A DNA stretch of 64,000 bases from Azadirachta indica (taxonomy: Eukaryota > Streptophyta > Magnoliopsida > Sapindales > Meliaceae), in the NCBI GenBank assembly GCA_022749755.1, contig CM040446.1, positions 17,050,080 to 17,114,079 on the forward strand, given 5' to 3'. The notes beneath the pieces are model-generated. The model was given only the letters and a program-made list of their open reading frames with translations. It was not told where the DNA came from and did no database searches. Positions 36,945 to 51,300 of this stretch are shown one piece after another; position 1 is the stretch's first letter; each line of letters starts with the position of its first letter. The position numbers and the translations under genes are program-made.

Positions 36945-39900
36945 ATGTGGATGCCAAGAACTAGTAGTGGAGAGAAAAAGGAAAACAAAAATCATGGATT
37001 GGTAGCAGTGGCAATCGATAGAGATAAAGGAAGCCAAAATGCTATCAAATGGGCAATTGATAATATTCTGACGAAGGGCCAAAAGCTTATTCTCATCCAT
37101 GTTAAACTCAAATCCTCAGCTTCACTTTCTCTCTCGCCTTCTCTTCCAACTCCTAGTAAGTCTAAAGATAAAACGTAGAATTAATGCATTTCTATTCATT
37201 TTTATTGAATTTTATTTAATTATTTATGGTTTTGGTTGCAGGGATGAACCAAATTTGTGATATAGGTGGTGACAGTTCATTAATATGTAGAGATCCCGAT
37301 CCCCAGACCAAGGAAATATTCCTGCCTTTCCGTTGCTTTTGTACACGTAAAGACGTAAGTTTTGAGAATTTAATTTAAAATACCAATCTTTCTTTTTCTT
37401 TTCTTTTGCTTCATCAATGTGTTGTCTATGTCTAACGCTAAATTTGACATGTTAGATACAATGCAAAGACGTGGTGTTAGAAGATACAGACGTAGCAAAA
37501 GCATTAATCGAATTCGTCTCTCAAACAGCAATTGAAACTTTAGTTGTGGGTGCTTCCAACAACAAAGGCTTCCTCAGGTATCAACATTTTATAGAATTAT
37601 ATTGCAATTTTCATACAAAAGACTGAAAACTGTTTCCCCACAGAAGATTCAAGACAGCAGATATTCCTGGGAACGTATCAAAAGGAGCACCAGACTTTTG
37701 TACAGTATATGTTATCTCAAAAGGGAAGATTTCATCCATGAGATCTGCTTCACGTCCTGCCCCTGCAGTCTCCCCATTACGAAACCAACTTGTGAATCAA
37801 GCAACCACTAAACCTCCTCCTCAATATGAGAGAGTTGCTCCTCAACCTCCTCCAGTCAGAGGTTTGATTCTTCAACTTCCCAAATTTTCCATGCTTTTAT
37901 CATTTTACTCCCCGCCAATTCAATTAATTAGAAAATTTTGCAGCTGAAAAGCCACCAGTGGAACCACCGCATAAATCCAATGACGAACAAGAATTGTTCA
38001 AGTAAGTAAACTGAACAGAGTCTAATAAAATTACTTTACAGGAAGAGATAATCTAATGCATACCATAATCATAAGCAGGTCACCTTTTACAAGGAAAGCT
38101 TTGAATGGAAAACCGACTGTGGAGCATCCTTCAAAGGAGACAGATATATCTTTTGTAAGTTCTGGGAGGCCAAGCATTGACAGGATATTCCCTGCTTTCT
38201 ATGACAACATAGAAAATTCAGCAACTCGCACACCACCGCGCCTCTCAAATATCTCAGACATGGAAAGCAACAACAGTTTTGAGTCAATGCAGATTGGTAG
38301 GAGGTCATTGGATATTGGTTCTGTGTCAGAATACTCGTCAGCCTCTCAGGAAAATGAGAGATTGTCTTCTGCATCTCAGGGACTGGTAAGCTTGTAAAAT
38401 CATTTATTTACCATGTTTCGAGAGTTTTGAAATTGATATAGAGCTTTGGAATCACAGGATGAGGTTGAAGCTGAAATGAGGAGACTAAGGCTGGAACTCA
38501 AGCAAACAATGGAAATGTACAGTACTGCTTGTAAAGAAGCACTCACCGCAAAACAAAAGGTATATATAAATTATTAGATAATGTGTTTGCTTCAGCGTTT
38601 ATGCTTTATTGCTTTTAGTAATTTCATTAAATTATAATATAATGCAGGCAACAGAGCTTCAACGATGGAAACTGGAAGAAGAGAGGAGACTGGAAGAGGC
38701 AAGACTGGCTGAGGAAGCTGCAATGGCCGTTGCAGAAAAGGAGAAAGCCAAGTCAAGAGCAGCCATTGAAGCAGCTGAAGCAGCTCAGAGGATTGCAGAA
38801 CTGGAATCACATAAAAGAATTAACGCCGAAATGAAGGCATTTAAGGAAGCAGAAGAGAAGAAAAAAGCACTTGATGCTCTTGCGCAGTCAGATGTAAGGT
38901 ATAGGAAGTACTCCATCGAAGAAATCGAAGCTGCAACTGAATACTTTTCAGACTCCCGAAAGATTGGAGAAGGAGGTTATGGACCTGTATACAAATGTTA
39001 CTTGGACCATACGTCTGTTGCCATCAAAGTCTTACGTCCAGATGCAGCTCAAGGGAGATCACAGTTTCAGCAAGAGGTACAGTACACGAAATTGACTGGT
39101 AAACATTTTCGGAAATTAAGAGCTGCATATATATATATATATATATATAGTTATTTGGTTTTGGTTTTCAGGTTGAAGTATTGAGCTGCATAAGACATCC
39201 TAATATGGTTCTACTGCTGGGAGCCTGCCCGGAATATGGTTGCTTGGTTTACGAGTTTATGGCAAATGGAAGCTTGGAAGACCGTCTAATGAGACGTGGG
39301 AATACTCCATCACTATCTTGGCAACTCAGGTTCAAAATTGCAGCTGAAATCGGGACTGCATTATTGTTCCTTCACCAGACAAAACCTGAGCCTCTAGTTC
39401 ACCGCGACTTGAAACCGGCCAACATATTGCTTGATGGTAACTTTGTTAGCAAGATAAGTGACGTTGGCTTGGCAAGATTAGTCCCACCATCAGTAGCAGA
39501 CAATGTAACACAGTACAGAATGACATCTGCAGCTGGAACATTTTGCTACATAGATCCTGAGTATCAGCAAACAGGAATGCTTGGTATTAAATCTGACGTA
39601 TATTCACTTGGAATCATGTTTCTTCAGATGCTAACAGCAAAACCACCAATGGGTTTAACTCACCATGTTGAGAGAGCAATTGAGAAGGGAACTTTCCCTC
39701 AACTGCTCGATCAAACGGTTCCGGATTGGCCAGTTGATGATGCATTGTCGTTTGCTAAGCTAGCACTTCAGTGTGCAGAATTACGGCGAAAAGATAGGCC
39801 AGATCTAGGCAAAGTTGTCTTGCCGGAACTTAACAGATTGAGAGCACTTGCTGATGAAACTGTAAATCCTCCATTGTTTGTTAGTGGTACAGGACAATCC

Positions 39901-40105
39901 CCAAACCATAGCCAAGTTTCTTTACAGCTAGTAAGTTTTAAAGATTAATCAAATAACCTTTTTTTTTTTTTTAATCTTATCAATGAGTAAACACTTCAAG
40001 TAGGTTTCATTTTTATTTTATTTTATTTTATTTTTGCAGGGATCTATGAGTAATCCTCAACTTCCAGAATCTGAAGTTAGCACAAGAACCCTTTCAACAC
40101 CATAG
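36945..40105 (+). CDS. USP-domain receptor-like cytoplasmic kinase (PUB-like, without U-box)
   Basis: Ten exons (36945-37155, 37242-37354, 37456-37577, 37644-37861, 37944-38001, 38079-38385, 38458-38559, 38648-39076, 39172-39930, 40040-40105) give 794 aa. Residues about 15–150 are a universal stress protein (USP) domain (GLVAVAIDRDKGSQNAIKWA). A Ser/Pro-rich linker and a long Ala/Glu/Lys coiled coil (about 345–460) follow, then a Ser/Thr kinase: Gly loop GEGGYG 484–489, VAIK Lys504, HRD 597–599. DFG appears as DVG (617–619), a change I recall as common in this plant family; the metal-binding Asp is kept. The protein ends after the kinase and no U-box follows, so it is a kinase rather than an E3 ligase, although databases often label such proteins U-box 35/51/52-like. 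The start MWMPRTSSG fits the family; an upstream in-frame ATG (36891) is possible. Confidence 0.93.
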
Positions 40106-40540
40106 AAGAAGAAGAAGAAGAAGATTTTACTGGGAAAAAAAGAGTTGAAAATTTTGTAGAGAATGAGTTGTTTGAGCATTCATTAACAAAAGTTTAGGTA
40201 AAGCAGAGGTTTTACTTTACTAGATGGGTTATCGAGGAGTAGATGACATTCTTAATCTTCACCACCTTGCTTCCAAAACTATTGTTAGGCTTCGGAACAA
40301 GGGAATTGAAGATTTTTATAAGTTTTTCAATATTTTTGCTCCCTCCATCCCTTGTACAACAAATATATTTTAGCACAAAATTAGTTATCCTCTGGGTGGT
40401 GACATCATTGTCATAATTCCAACCTACTCTGTGTAACGGCACCCCAACTTTCTTAAAATATTATAATATGATTTTATTCTTATTTGAATAATTATTATTC
40501 ATATTAATTTTTTTTTTAAAAAATAACAATAATAATAATA

Positions 40541-40576
<36 letters not shown>

Positions 40577-40987
40577 TTTGTCTTAAGAACAGTTTGCTTC
40601 TTCACTTTTTTAAGAGGCATGTGAATACACATTCATATACATAGTAAATAATGACAAACAAATATTCATGAAATCAGAGAATTTATCAGCCTTATAAAAA
40701 TAAGAATTTATCTAAAAGAAATATTTGATGATTACATTCACCTATAATAAATTGAAGAAAAGAGATATTATACCTACAAAATAGATATACAAAGTACCAC
40801 CAAATTGATTTTGATTATTGCAGCGGTAATTATACAAGCCTCTTGGTCTTGTCTTGCTTGTAGGCTCTTCCAGTCAAAAAAATTCCCAGACGCTCCTGTC
40901 AATGTATGATTTCGGTTTCACCATGAACTAGGGTTCATCCATAATAAAGAATCACCAGAAAAACTTACATTCTCCTATTTACTATAG
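40106..40987. other. Convergent intergenic region USP-kinase / topoisomerase
   Basis: It holds the 3' flanks of two convergent genes and nothing else recognisable. A GAA run (about 40105–40123) lies just after the kinase stop codon, and an AAT/ATA microsatellite sits at about 40525–40575. Confidence 0.6.
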
Positions 40988-42286
40988 CTACATGGCCTCC
41001 AAAGCTTCTTCAACCTTTGGTTTACCCTTAGGTCTGCCACATTGTCTTACATCTTTACCGGATAGAAGTTTCAGTGCCTTCTCAAGAGTGATGTCATTTG
41101 GCTTCATATTCTGCATTCATATTTTAAAGACCAATGAGATTATTCTGAATAATCGCATCATAATCATGCAACAATGATACAAAATGAAGGATTCGGCAGT
41201 TGTATTTGTATAAAATTTTTGATTGACATCACGTATCAGATGATGGTTAACATTCAATCTTTTTTTTACTGCCAAAAATAAAATAGGAAAAGAAAATTAC
41301 CTTGGGGACAGAAGCAATAGTGCGTCGATGTCTAACAGAAAATCCAACCTTTGCGAGCTTCAACATTACAGGTTGGCCATCCTTTGGATGGTTCCCCTGA
41401 ATGAAATACCATGAATTAAGCTCAAGACAGTTCTAGATGTACAGTGAACAGAATATCCATTTACAGATTGACCAACATACCAACGTCACAGGGTAACGCA
41501 GCAACTCCAAAGCATCTTCAAGGGTAATCGAGTCCACATCCTTAATCTGTAAAAGAATATTTCATCCAGTTTTACACGGGTTGATGTGTTACAGTAAAAC
41601 AAAATTGAATTAGAAAATTAGTGCACAAAAAGAAATTGACTACAAATACACAAAGGGCATGCAAACATGTGCAGGGGAGTTGGTTCAGATTGCTAGTTTG
41701 TCAGCTAGCTATGCCACAATAACAATCTTTTTATTCTCCTTTTTCTTTTATTGATTTTTTTGGGTTCAGTTCACATCAGCATAAAATCATAACACTAAAC
41801 CGGGAAATATGGTTGCAAATGTTCCAAGGCTCCTCAAAGAGGCAAAAATGGCTTACATGGGATGCAGAGGCTCTTTTAGGCAGATATCCTGTCCTGTCTT
41901 CACCAAGCTGTACATAGAATCCATAAGGACCACTTTTAAGAAGAACCTGCAATATAAATTATCTCCTTCATCAGTTCAACGATTCAACAGTCTTGTAGAT
42001 CACATAGACCATGATTCAAAGCAAACCTTTTCATTCAAAACTGGATGGAGACCGAGAACTTTGGGCTCCTCTATGTTAGTATTCCTTTGAGGAGTATCAT
42101 CTTCCTCCTCATCACCATATAGCGTCTTAGCAATATAACTATACACCAACAGGAAAAATTCATGTATTAGCACCAACCAGAATAACAGATGATATTTCAA
42201 CAATGAATCTTGACAAAACTATTATGACAACTTTCTAGCAAAGAAATAATTAATCAATTTATAATCAAAATAATCATACAATGAGA

Positions 42287-42359
<73 letters not shown>

Positions 42360-45300
42360 CCAAACCAAAATAATCAAAATTGACACTTGAGAACAAGTTA
42401 ATATCACATTACTTGATACTTACTTGCATTTTGGGTGTTGATTACATCCTATAAAATAGCCTGCACCATAACGACTTACTTTGAAAATCAAACTGCCTTC
42501 CCCACAGCTGAAAAGAGTTAAAACAACAATTTTAGTCAGAAATTGAAGAGTAAAGATGATCAAAATAACAATTAGAACCAATATAAAAGATGCACTATCA
42601 AAGTCAGCATTTTAGAATCAAATAGTATTGAATAAGTACAGGTACAACAAACTATCATTGATGTCCACTGATGTCACAAATTATAGAAACAAAATTTTGT
42701 TTCTAATCTTCCTAATTTAACAATTGAATATCCCTCAAAGAACATAGAATTGGCAACATATGCATACCTTGGACATGTCCTGTCTTTAATGGGGAGAGAA
42801 GCAAACAAGGAATCCCCAAATGTTTTCTCCAACATTTTCTCCACCTGCAAGCATTTACCAGTATATATAATCACTGAAATTCTAAAAGGGCAAGTTCAGA
42901 TGATAAAGAAAACCACTAACTTTAAAGCCAAACTTACTTATGACTTAAATGCAATAAAGAACCCAAACCTGATGAATATGGAGACTTTGAGCACGGTTAC
43001 AATATGAACTGAATCTTGACCAATAATCTGAAAGGAGGCCTTTCCATTCAGTAAAGCCCGCAGACACATTATCAAGCTGAAAGCAGAAGTAATAAAAGCG
43101 ACACAGTCAATAACCACCATGAGAAGAGAAGGTAGTCCACAGTTTACTGGCTGAATAAAGTTAATCAATATACATGCATGGAAAATGAAATAATCTATAA
43201 GGAAATTAACAGAAAAATATATAGGTTAACAGAAGATAAACATTTACGAACATACCTCAGTCTCCATATCAGCAGTAAAGCTGTAGTCTGTCACCTCTGA
43301 GAAATAGTGAGAAAGAAATGCTGACACCTAGAAATCACCCCAAAAATAGATATATTAACTAACTTACCCGCAATAAGATCAATAAGTACAATATGAAACA
43401 TATATTTCATAAAGCGATTGCCGATGTTAAAAGATAAGACAACCACAAATGTGGACAGTGAAGTGGAAGTTGGTACGGAGGAAGAGAACCAGAAAATATT
43501 GGATATATAGGCTAAATAACCATGTTTCAGTGAAGAAACATCAAACATAAAGGCCTTTAGCATGGACAAACCTATATCTGGCCCTCCTATCCTTCAAGTC
43601 CCCTGAAACTAACCAGAAAAGTGGGTTCTGCACTGCTATTTCACAAGATCAACAAACAATCTTTTCTCGAATTAGAAACTAGATTTCTCAACACATTAGC
43701 AACTTCTTTTTCAAGGCAAATTGTGTCAAGAGTGATCTTGGCAGTGAAGTTCCCAGACTCAGCAATGTCTAGAATGTCTTTTGTATCTATCAATTCCATT
43801 ATATTTACAGCTGTTCCAAGCATTTGCATAAGGGACATGCATCTCGCATAAATGTTTCTTTAAGGCTATATATGTGAAGTGAAAATATCAAATTTAGTCC
43901 AATAAAGACAGTTAAAATAATAGTGAATCTAAACATACCATACGGCCGCGGAATTCAGGATACAGTACACGGCTTTTCACTGTCACATAGTTTCTGTCCT
44001 GAAGCCAGAAAATAAACTGTCAGAATAGACTTCCACGTCAAAGACCAAATCAGAATATAGGCACAACCCAAAAGAATGCCTCACATTTGATATTCTAGTT
44101 ATGACATTAAAACCTCAAAGGATCCAAATTATTAATTCTCATTTTGAACAGAACTGAAAATCAACTTCTTGGAAATTCACAAGATTTAGATAACTACTGT
44201 GATCTAGCACTATCAATACTAAAATGTTACTCTTCTGCCACAGTTTATAGCAAGCAAAAAAGCTAACACCGTAGCTGCCCAGGGAATACGCTTCATTGCC
44301 AGGTGACCTTCAAATAACCCTCAACTACCTAGTCTTCCTAACATTTAGCATCTCAAACCACCAACAACCCCTTTAAATCAGTTATTAATATTTTTTCCCT
44401 TTCATAATTTACTGATTGTTGATTAGATGCATCTTACATAACAAAATTCCTCTCGTCACTGAATATGTACATGCAGCAAGACTGTAGTACACACAAAACC
44501 AAAGCCTGAGCTGCTAATGAATAGCCCAGTTCATTTGCACCCCTTAAGATATTATCCACATACCTACAGATTAAAGTTATTAAACACTAACATTACTCTG
44601 AATACCAATGCTCAATGGTCAATCAGATATGAAAACAATATAGAATTTACATTTAAGATTTAACCATTTTTACCATTGTTTACCTGTAAAACTTTCAATG
44701 TGGATGCATAAGTTGAAGGTCTTCCAATCCCAAGCTCCTCCAGTTTTTTAACCTGCAACATGCAACATTAGGACAAGTGAGCCAAAGGATAAAAGGAACA
44801 GAAGTAGAACAACATCTAAACCTATCTCTCTCCTCCTTGTCCTTGGTTCAAGCAAACAGAAAATGTATATAACCATAAGCACAAGTGAAAAAGAATTATT
44901 AGAACAAGTCATATGATTCAAAACTGGTAATCAACGAGAACTGTTCTTCAACATATTTCCATGCTGCCACAGAAGTTATATGTTCTCTTAAAGACTTGAA
45001 AATGATACAGATGGCAATTCAAAAACTTCAGAAGAACTATTTGATTCATGACAAGGGTACTTCTGTAATCAAGAGCAAATAGTAATTTTACATACTTAGG
45101 ACATCAGGGTACCAATTCAAGAGTTTTTTTAAATTAAATTCTCAATTAGTTCTGTTTAGAACTTAAATAGTAATTAAAGAAAGATTTATTAACTTAATAT
45201 AAATTCAATTGTATCCACAAACTTTTTTTTGATAATTTTCACTCTTTGGAAAGCACGACTCATTGAAACACTCATCAATGGTGTTAGAATTAAAATTAAA

Positions 45301-48300
45301 TTTATTATTAGTCTTTTTCTAATTTGTTAAGAATTTTTATTTTATGTTACTTTATTATTTCAATTTATATAAAAATATGTTTATATACTTAGTTTATAAT
45401 TCAAGAGAGTTCAACATAATTTATTTTCTTCAACATGATATCAGAGCAAGTTCGATCTTAAGTTTGAAAGTTGTATTAGAAAAATTTTTTATAGCAATGA
45501 TGTGCTATCTTATAAGGTGGATTTTTGATAGCGATGATGTGCTATCTTATAAGGTGATTGCTGAGCATGATTTAATTTTCTAGTTTTAATTTTCTAACGC
45601 AAAAAAATCTAGAAACCTTAAAGTTTTCTTGCAAAAGGAAAAAAAAATCTAAAAACTTCAAAAAAAAAAAAAAAAAAAAAAAGTCTAGGAACCCTAATCC
45701 AGTTAGGGTACTGTTGATGGATACTGTTTAGAAAACTGTTCATAAATACTATTTACGGTGCTGTAGCAGAGTACCGTTCGCAGGTCCTCTAGTTCTTAAT
45801 ATGGTTGCTAAAAAAAAGAAAAGGTCTAGGAACCCTAATCCAGTTAGGGTACTGTTGATGAATACTGTTTAGACTGTTCATAAATACTATTTACGGCGCT
45901 GTAGTAGAGTACCGTTCGCGGGTCCTTTGATATGGTTGCTAAAAAAAAAGAAAAAGTCTAGGAACCCTAATCCAGTTAGGGTACTGTTAATGGATACTGT
46001 TTAACAAACTGTTCATAAATACTATTTACGGCGTTGTAGCATAGTACTATTCGGGTCCTCTGGTTCTTGATATGGTTGCTCATCTGTCTACTACTACTCG
46101 CTCATAGAAGGCATTCTTCACTTATAGAAAGGCACAATGAGTATTTTTCGCCTATGAAAAGGCACAAAACAAAGTCAAATATTTTTCGCCTAGAGAAAAA
46201 AACACTACCAGTATTTCTGGCGAGAACAAAAGGCACAATCAGTATTTCTCACCTAAAAAAGGCACACTCAAGTATTTCTAGCCTAAAATAAAAAGCACAG
46301 TCAAGTAATTTTCACCTAAAAAAAAGGCACAGTATTTCTTGCCTCTTGAGATCACCTCTTAAAGGCTCAAGTGGTTTTCTCCAATTTTTTTCGATGTTTT
46401 GGGAGTTTCTTCTCAATCGCATTAGCTTCCAAATTGAGGGGGAATGTTAGAATTAAAATTAGATTTATTATTAGTTTGGGAGAGTGTTAGAATTAAAATT
46501 AGATTTATTATTAGTTTTTTCCTAATTTGTTAAGGATTCTTAAGTTTATGAGGATTTCTAGTTTATATTGCTTTATTATTTCTATTTATATAAAAGCATA
46601 TCTATGTACTTAGTTTATAATTCAAGAGAGTTCAATATAACTTTATTTTCTTCAACAAATGGCACCTTATTAATAGAAAAATTCAAGCACTTCCACAGTA
46701 AAGAAAATAAAACTAAAGTACCAATGAGCCCTCTGAATAGCGTGATGGAGGCTGGGTATAATGCTGCTTGAGTTCCACTTCTCCAAGATACAGTGAATCC
46801 CCTGACTACAAAACAAAAAAGTCAATGAACACAAATTTTGTAACACACCAATTAGAAGTTAATTACATTCAATAAGAGAGGTAAGTGCAATTTATGGAAC
46901 TGATAACAAATTGAAAGTAGCAAATAGGAGTTACAATCCAGTAACTTCTGGTACGTGCCCAACAACAGCATTAAATTGTATGAATCAAGAAAGATATGTT
47001 CCTTAAAAATAATAATGATATATCTGAATCCTTACCACAAGGAAAAGAAAGAAAGAAAGAAAGAAATAAAGAAACAGATAGATGTAAAAGAATCCATTTA
47101 GAAAATGTTACATTCAACCAAGCAAGTGTGCAGAAATGGAATATCATGAAAGTAAAATGACTAAAAATGAAGTCAAAATATAAGGTCCTGCCTTGGATCC
47201 AAATATACGTCCATACATACATATGCTCACGAAATTAGTACCTTCATTGAATCGAGAATCCCAAAGGCTTCATTGCGACCATGTCCTTCGTTCTCCTTAT
47301 ATCTAATTGCTCCAGCATCAACATCCTAGAGAATAACAGGATGTTAAAAGGGGAGACATATAAGCATACAAGATTGAAGACCTCTAATCATGTAAAAACT
47401 GCCAAAATAAACTAGAGCATCGAAGTGATAACCGCAATTCAAAATAGAAAGACTAGAAAAGAGGAAAAAAAAAAGAGTGGTGGCCCCTGTACATCCTCAA
47501 AGAGACAAAAATGAAAAGAGTACAAATTAGGAAAATTTTCACTACAAGGGAATAAACTATTACTTCTCATTTCTCATTACTTCTTATCCAGGTTAAACTA
47601 TTTTCCAGTATTAGAAACAATATTATATTGTAACTTCAAAAGTCTTGCCAAACACACAACCCTAAGACGTCGGTATTCAAGAAGTAATCTGTTAGTCAAG
47701 AAAAATTGCATGTGAATGTGTAATTTGTTATTCAAGAGTCTCTAAGGGTAATTTGTTTCAGAATACCATAAACCTTAATTCAAGAAAAATGAGAAAGCAT
47801 TAGATGTTTCCTTTTCCTTCTTCAGGATATCAAATAACTTCTCTAAAATAATAATACAGTGCCTTTCTGTTGCAATCAACATGAAATTTTTCCAATATTT
47901 CAGCCATATGGTTAACTTTTATATGTATGTAAATGTGTGATTGTTTGACTGTGGCTGTTGAATAACATCAGCAATGCACTTACGTAAAACATGCAAACTA
48001 TTGAAAACCTAAATAGGGAATTTAGGATGCTATTAGCTAGTTCTTACTTGATACTGTATTTGTGTTTCAATAGGAAACTTTAATCTTAGCCTATATAAAC
48101 ATTGTACTAGTTTGCAACTAGAACATATTGAAATTCTCTCTTTTCTTTATTTTCTTGAATCTTTCTTAACCTCTCTGTTAACACAAACAAAAATCCCAAA
48201 TCCAAAAGTCAATATTCTTCTTTTTCTGCAGAAGAAACAAATGACATTTCAGCACACAATCTTCTTACAAGCAACATTGAATTTCAATGAGATAAAAGAG

Positions 48301-51300
48301 GAGTGACTTTGAGAAATCCTTCAATACTTATTTTTATGTATGATTCAAACTAATAGAGAAAATATTAAGTAAAAAAAAATAACAGCTGCACAAACAAAAA
48401 GGGCATACTTCATTACTGGCTTCAGAATATATATTGGTTGCTGGTCATTTAGATGTTTCTTGTTAACTAAAAACTGTAGCCAAGAGGTCAAAACGAGAGA
48501 TTGAAACACATAGGATAACTAAAACATTGAATCAGCAAAAAGAAAACCATAACAACTTTAGTGCATGATTAAACACTGAATCAACTAGAGAGAGCAACTT
48601 AACCCCATTTGGGCAATAGTAGGTGACAACAATCCTCAGAATAGAACATAGAATATACCTCATAAACTGCTTGGAATCCAGGAAACTCTACTCTTGAGCA
48701 AGAAGAACGGAAAACGATGGACTTTTCAGGATTACCAACATCTACGTGTATCTGCTTATAGACCAAAGCATGTTAGACAGTGCAGGAATGACTGCAATAG
48801 TAAAATAAACAGCATACAAACAGAAAAACTAAATTATAAATAACAAAAATATTCATAACTTATATACAACTTGGAAGTGACAATATGTATGTATACTCAA
48901 AAGTAAGACAATAGAAAACAAAATATATGTCCCATGCAATTACAAGAAAAGGTAATGATAAAGGATTTCCATAGAAGAATGCAAAGACTTGCAGATCATG
49001 TGCTTCCTTTCATGCCTAATTGCATACATGGAGACACACAACACACACAAAAGATGAAATTATCATACATGCAATGCATCTGTAGGTTTAATTGCTGAAT
49101 CATTTAATTTGCCCAACTAAGAACAGCTGTCTGATTGATCCAAATATTGAACAAGAGATCACAATTGTACAAGGCTGCTTTTTCTAACTAGATTTTCTCT
49201 CACTTAATTGAGTATAAGGGCCACTGCATATTAATACTGAAGAAATTTAAATCCTGACCTGCCCAATTTTAGCAGGTTCCATTTGACATGCCATCGTCCT
49301 CAACCAAATAAGGGCATATAACTTCAAAGAGTCTTCATCAAGTAACCCAATAAGCATAGCTAAAAGCCAATAGGAAAAGGAAAAAGGGGAAAAAAAAAAA
49401 GATGTTAATCACTGTTAGACTCAACCCAAAGTAAACTGAAAAACAAAAAATTTTCATCAGAAATTTAACATAAAAAGGAAAGTATCATGTCAAGCATCAT
49501 GCAGTTTTCAAGAACTATTTATTCACCAGGTAACCTCCAGATGTCAGTGGGTCTAATAGCTTCATGGGCCTCTTGAGCATTCTTCACCTTCTTAAAATAT
49601 TTGCGAGGACTTTCTGGTGCATATTCTGAACCATACCTACGGAAAATAAGTTGCTCTTTTCTCAGAAAAAATGAGAGAAAAGAAAAAGAAGAAAGAGGAG
49701 AAGACAGTGCAGTAGAAAGGACCCACATAATTTAAATTATAGAAAATACAGAATTTGTGAGCAAATTAGACAACTATCTGTGCGTTCATGAAGCCTTAAA
49801 CATGCAACAACTAGAGAACCAACAGGCAGATTCTGCTGCAAAAGCACATAATATATGGCATTTCTGCTAAAAATAAAAATAAACTTTTTAAGTGAACATT
49901 CATATATATTACCTTTCAAATATCAAGGATCGTACATCCCTAACAGCTTCATCAGAGATCTGAAAGAAAAACCAATTGTAAGTATTAGGAATCCCAGAAG
50001 GATCATCATCAATGAAAATTACTGATGTTGGCTCATCAAAACCACGAAAAATTCCAGCAGCCCAAAAATTTCTCCTTGTCCTCAAATTTTATTATCATTT
50101 TCTACTTAATAAATTTTAAAAATAAATAAAGTTTCTTAACTGAATACATGGAGAAAAAGATAAGAATGAGAACATTTTGATAATCAGGAAAAAGATAAAT
50201 ACGGATGGAACAGTTGAATCCTTTTCCTGCAAAACCTTGTTTACCTCCTCCTAACTCCATTTATATATCTTCCATGGTTCAACCAAGTTAGTAACTCTTA
50301 GATCATTGTGTTCTAATGTTTCTCATTTTCCCTGAGATCAACCAATTTGTGAGTTATAAGGAGATAAACTAATAGTGTCTCAATAAGTTACTCCCTTTTC
50401 TCACATCAGTCTGTTTACAAGCCTAAGAAATTTGAATAAAGTATAGAACTAATGCAAAATAAGAAGAAAAACAAATAAGCAAAAGGACAGGATATAATTC
50501 AATATGGATTGGGTCAACCATGTGGCCTAAAACATGTCCACCACAGAAACAGAGAAAATCCCCAAGAATAAAAATAAAAATAAACTGTTTTCCACTCATG
50601 GAAAATGAAAACAACATAATTTGCATCAAGATAAGAGAAAAGCAGTAACCGCTTCTTTTTGGACGAAAAAATTTACAAAGACAAAAGGCTTATCAGTTCA
50701 CAAACATTCAGAAGTAATGAACATGGCTCGCCCAGAGAAGGAAAGCAGGAACCAAGACACAATTAAGCATTCAGACTCAAAGATACTGCAAGATTATCAT
50801 GCAGCTGGACAGATACTTACATGTAGTCCATCTGTTCTCATGTATGTTATCAGACCTGCTGCCTTCCCATCTGATAATTGAATCCCTTCATAAAGTTTTT
50901 GTGCAAGCTGCATTGATTTAATATAATATAAGTGCAGCAACAATGCCAAACTGAAATAGTGAAACTGGGAATATAAAAAAGCTTCATGAAGCATTTTAGA
51001 ACTTCCAGTCACTAATTTAATTAGTTAATACAAGGTCCAGGTAGGCTAAACTAAAATAGAATGGGGAAAACAAGAGAAAAATCTTCCTTAAGTACTATAC
51101 AGTCTCAATAAGTCACTTCATCAGATATAGAACACATGTCCTTAAGCCTTCAACTGAAACAAAAGTCAGAAGAAAAATGCACCCATCAGATTTGAGCAGA
51201 GAATTAAGGAAATAAAGTGAACTTCATCAGGATTCTTAACATGTTAAACATCGTATGGAGAAAAGCAATCCAAGCATCAGCAGAACAATGATACTGAGAA

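Larger units (their letters stand above)
45282..46657 (+). mobile_element. Small non-autonomous LTR retrotransposon (TRIM-like) inside a topoisomerase intron
   Basis: The element is 1376 bp, begins TGTTAGAATT and ends TTCTTCAACA, and is flanked on both sides by the same five bases AATGG (45277–45281 and 46658–46662). Both LTRs are present, with a primer-binding site directly after the 5' LTR and a polypurine tract before the 3' LTR. No gag or pol coding is seen; the interior is made of three tandem ~130-bp units and a ~30-bp minisatellite. It could move only with enzymes supplied by another element. LTR divergence, including indels, shows the insertion is not recent. It lies in sense opposite to the host gene, within the intron 44753–46721. 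Confidence 0.9.

Noticed and set aside
46067..46291. Open frame inside the LTR element
   Set aside because: It lies mostly in the minisatellite, has no similarity to gag or pol, and is interrupted by repeat variation.
45681..46350. Regular repeats that might suggest a CRISPR-like array
   Set aside because: The genome is plant nuclear DNA, the units are contiguous tandem copies without unique spacers, and they lie inside an LTR element.
47957..48185. Solo LTR in a topoisomerase intron
   Set aside because: TG..CA-like ends and a TATA-like motif are present, but flanking bases do not form a target duplication; not called as a mobile element.
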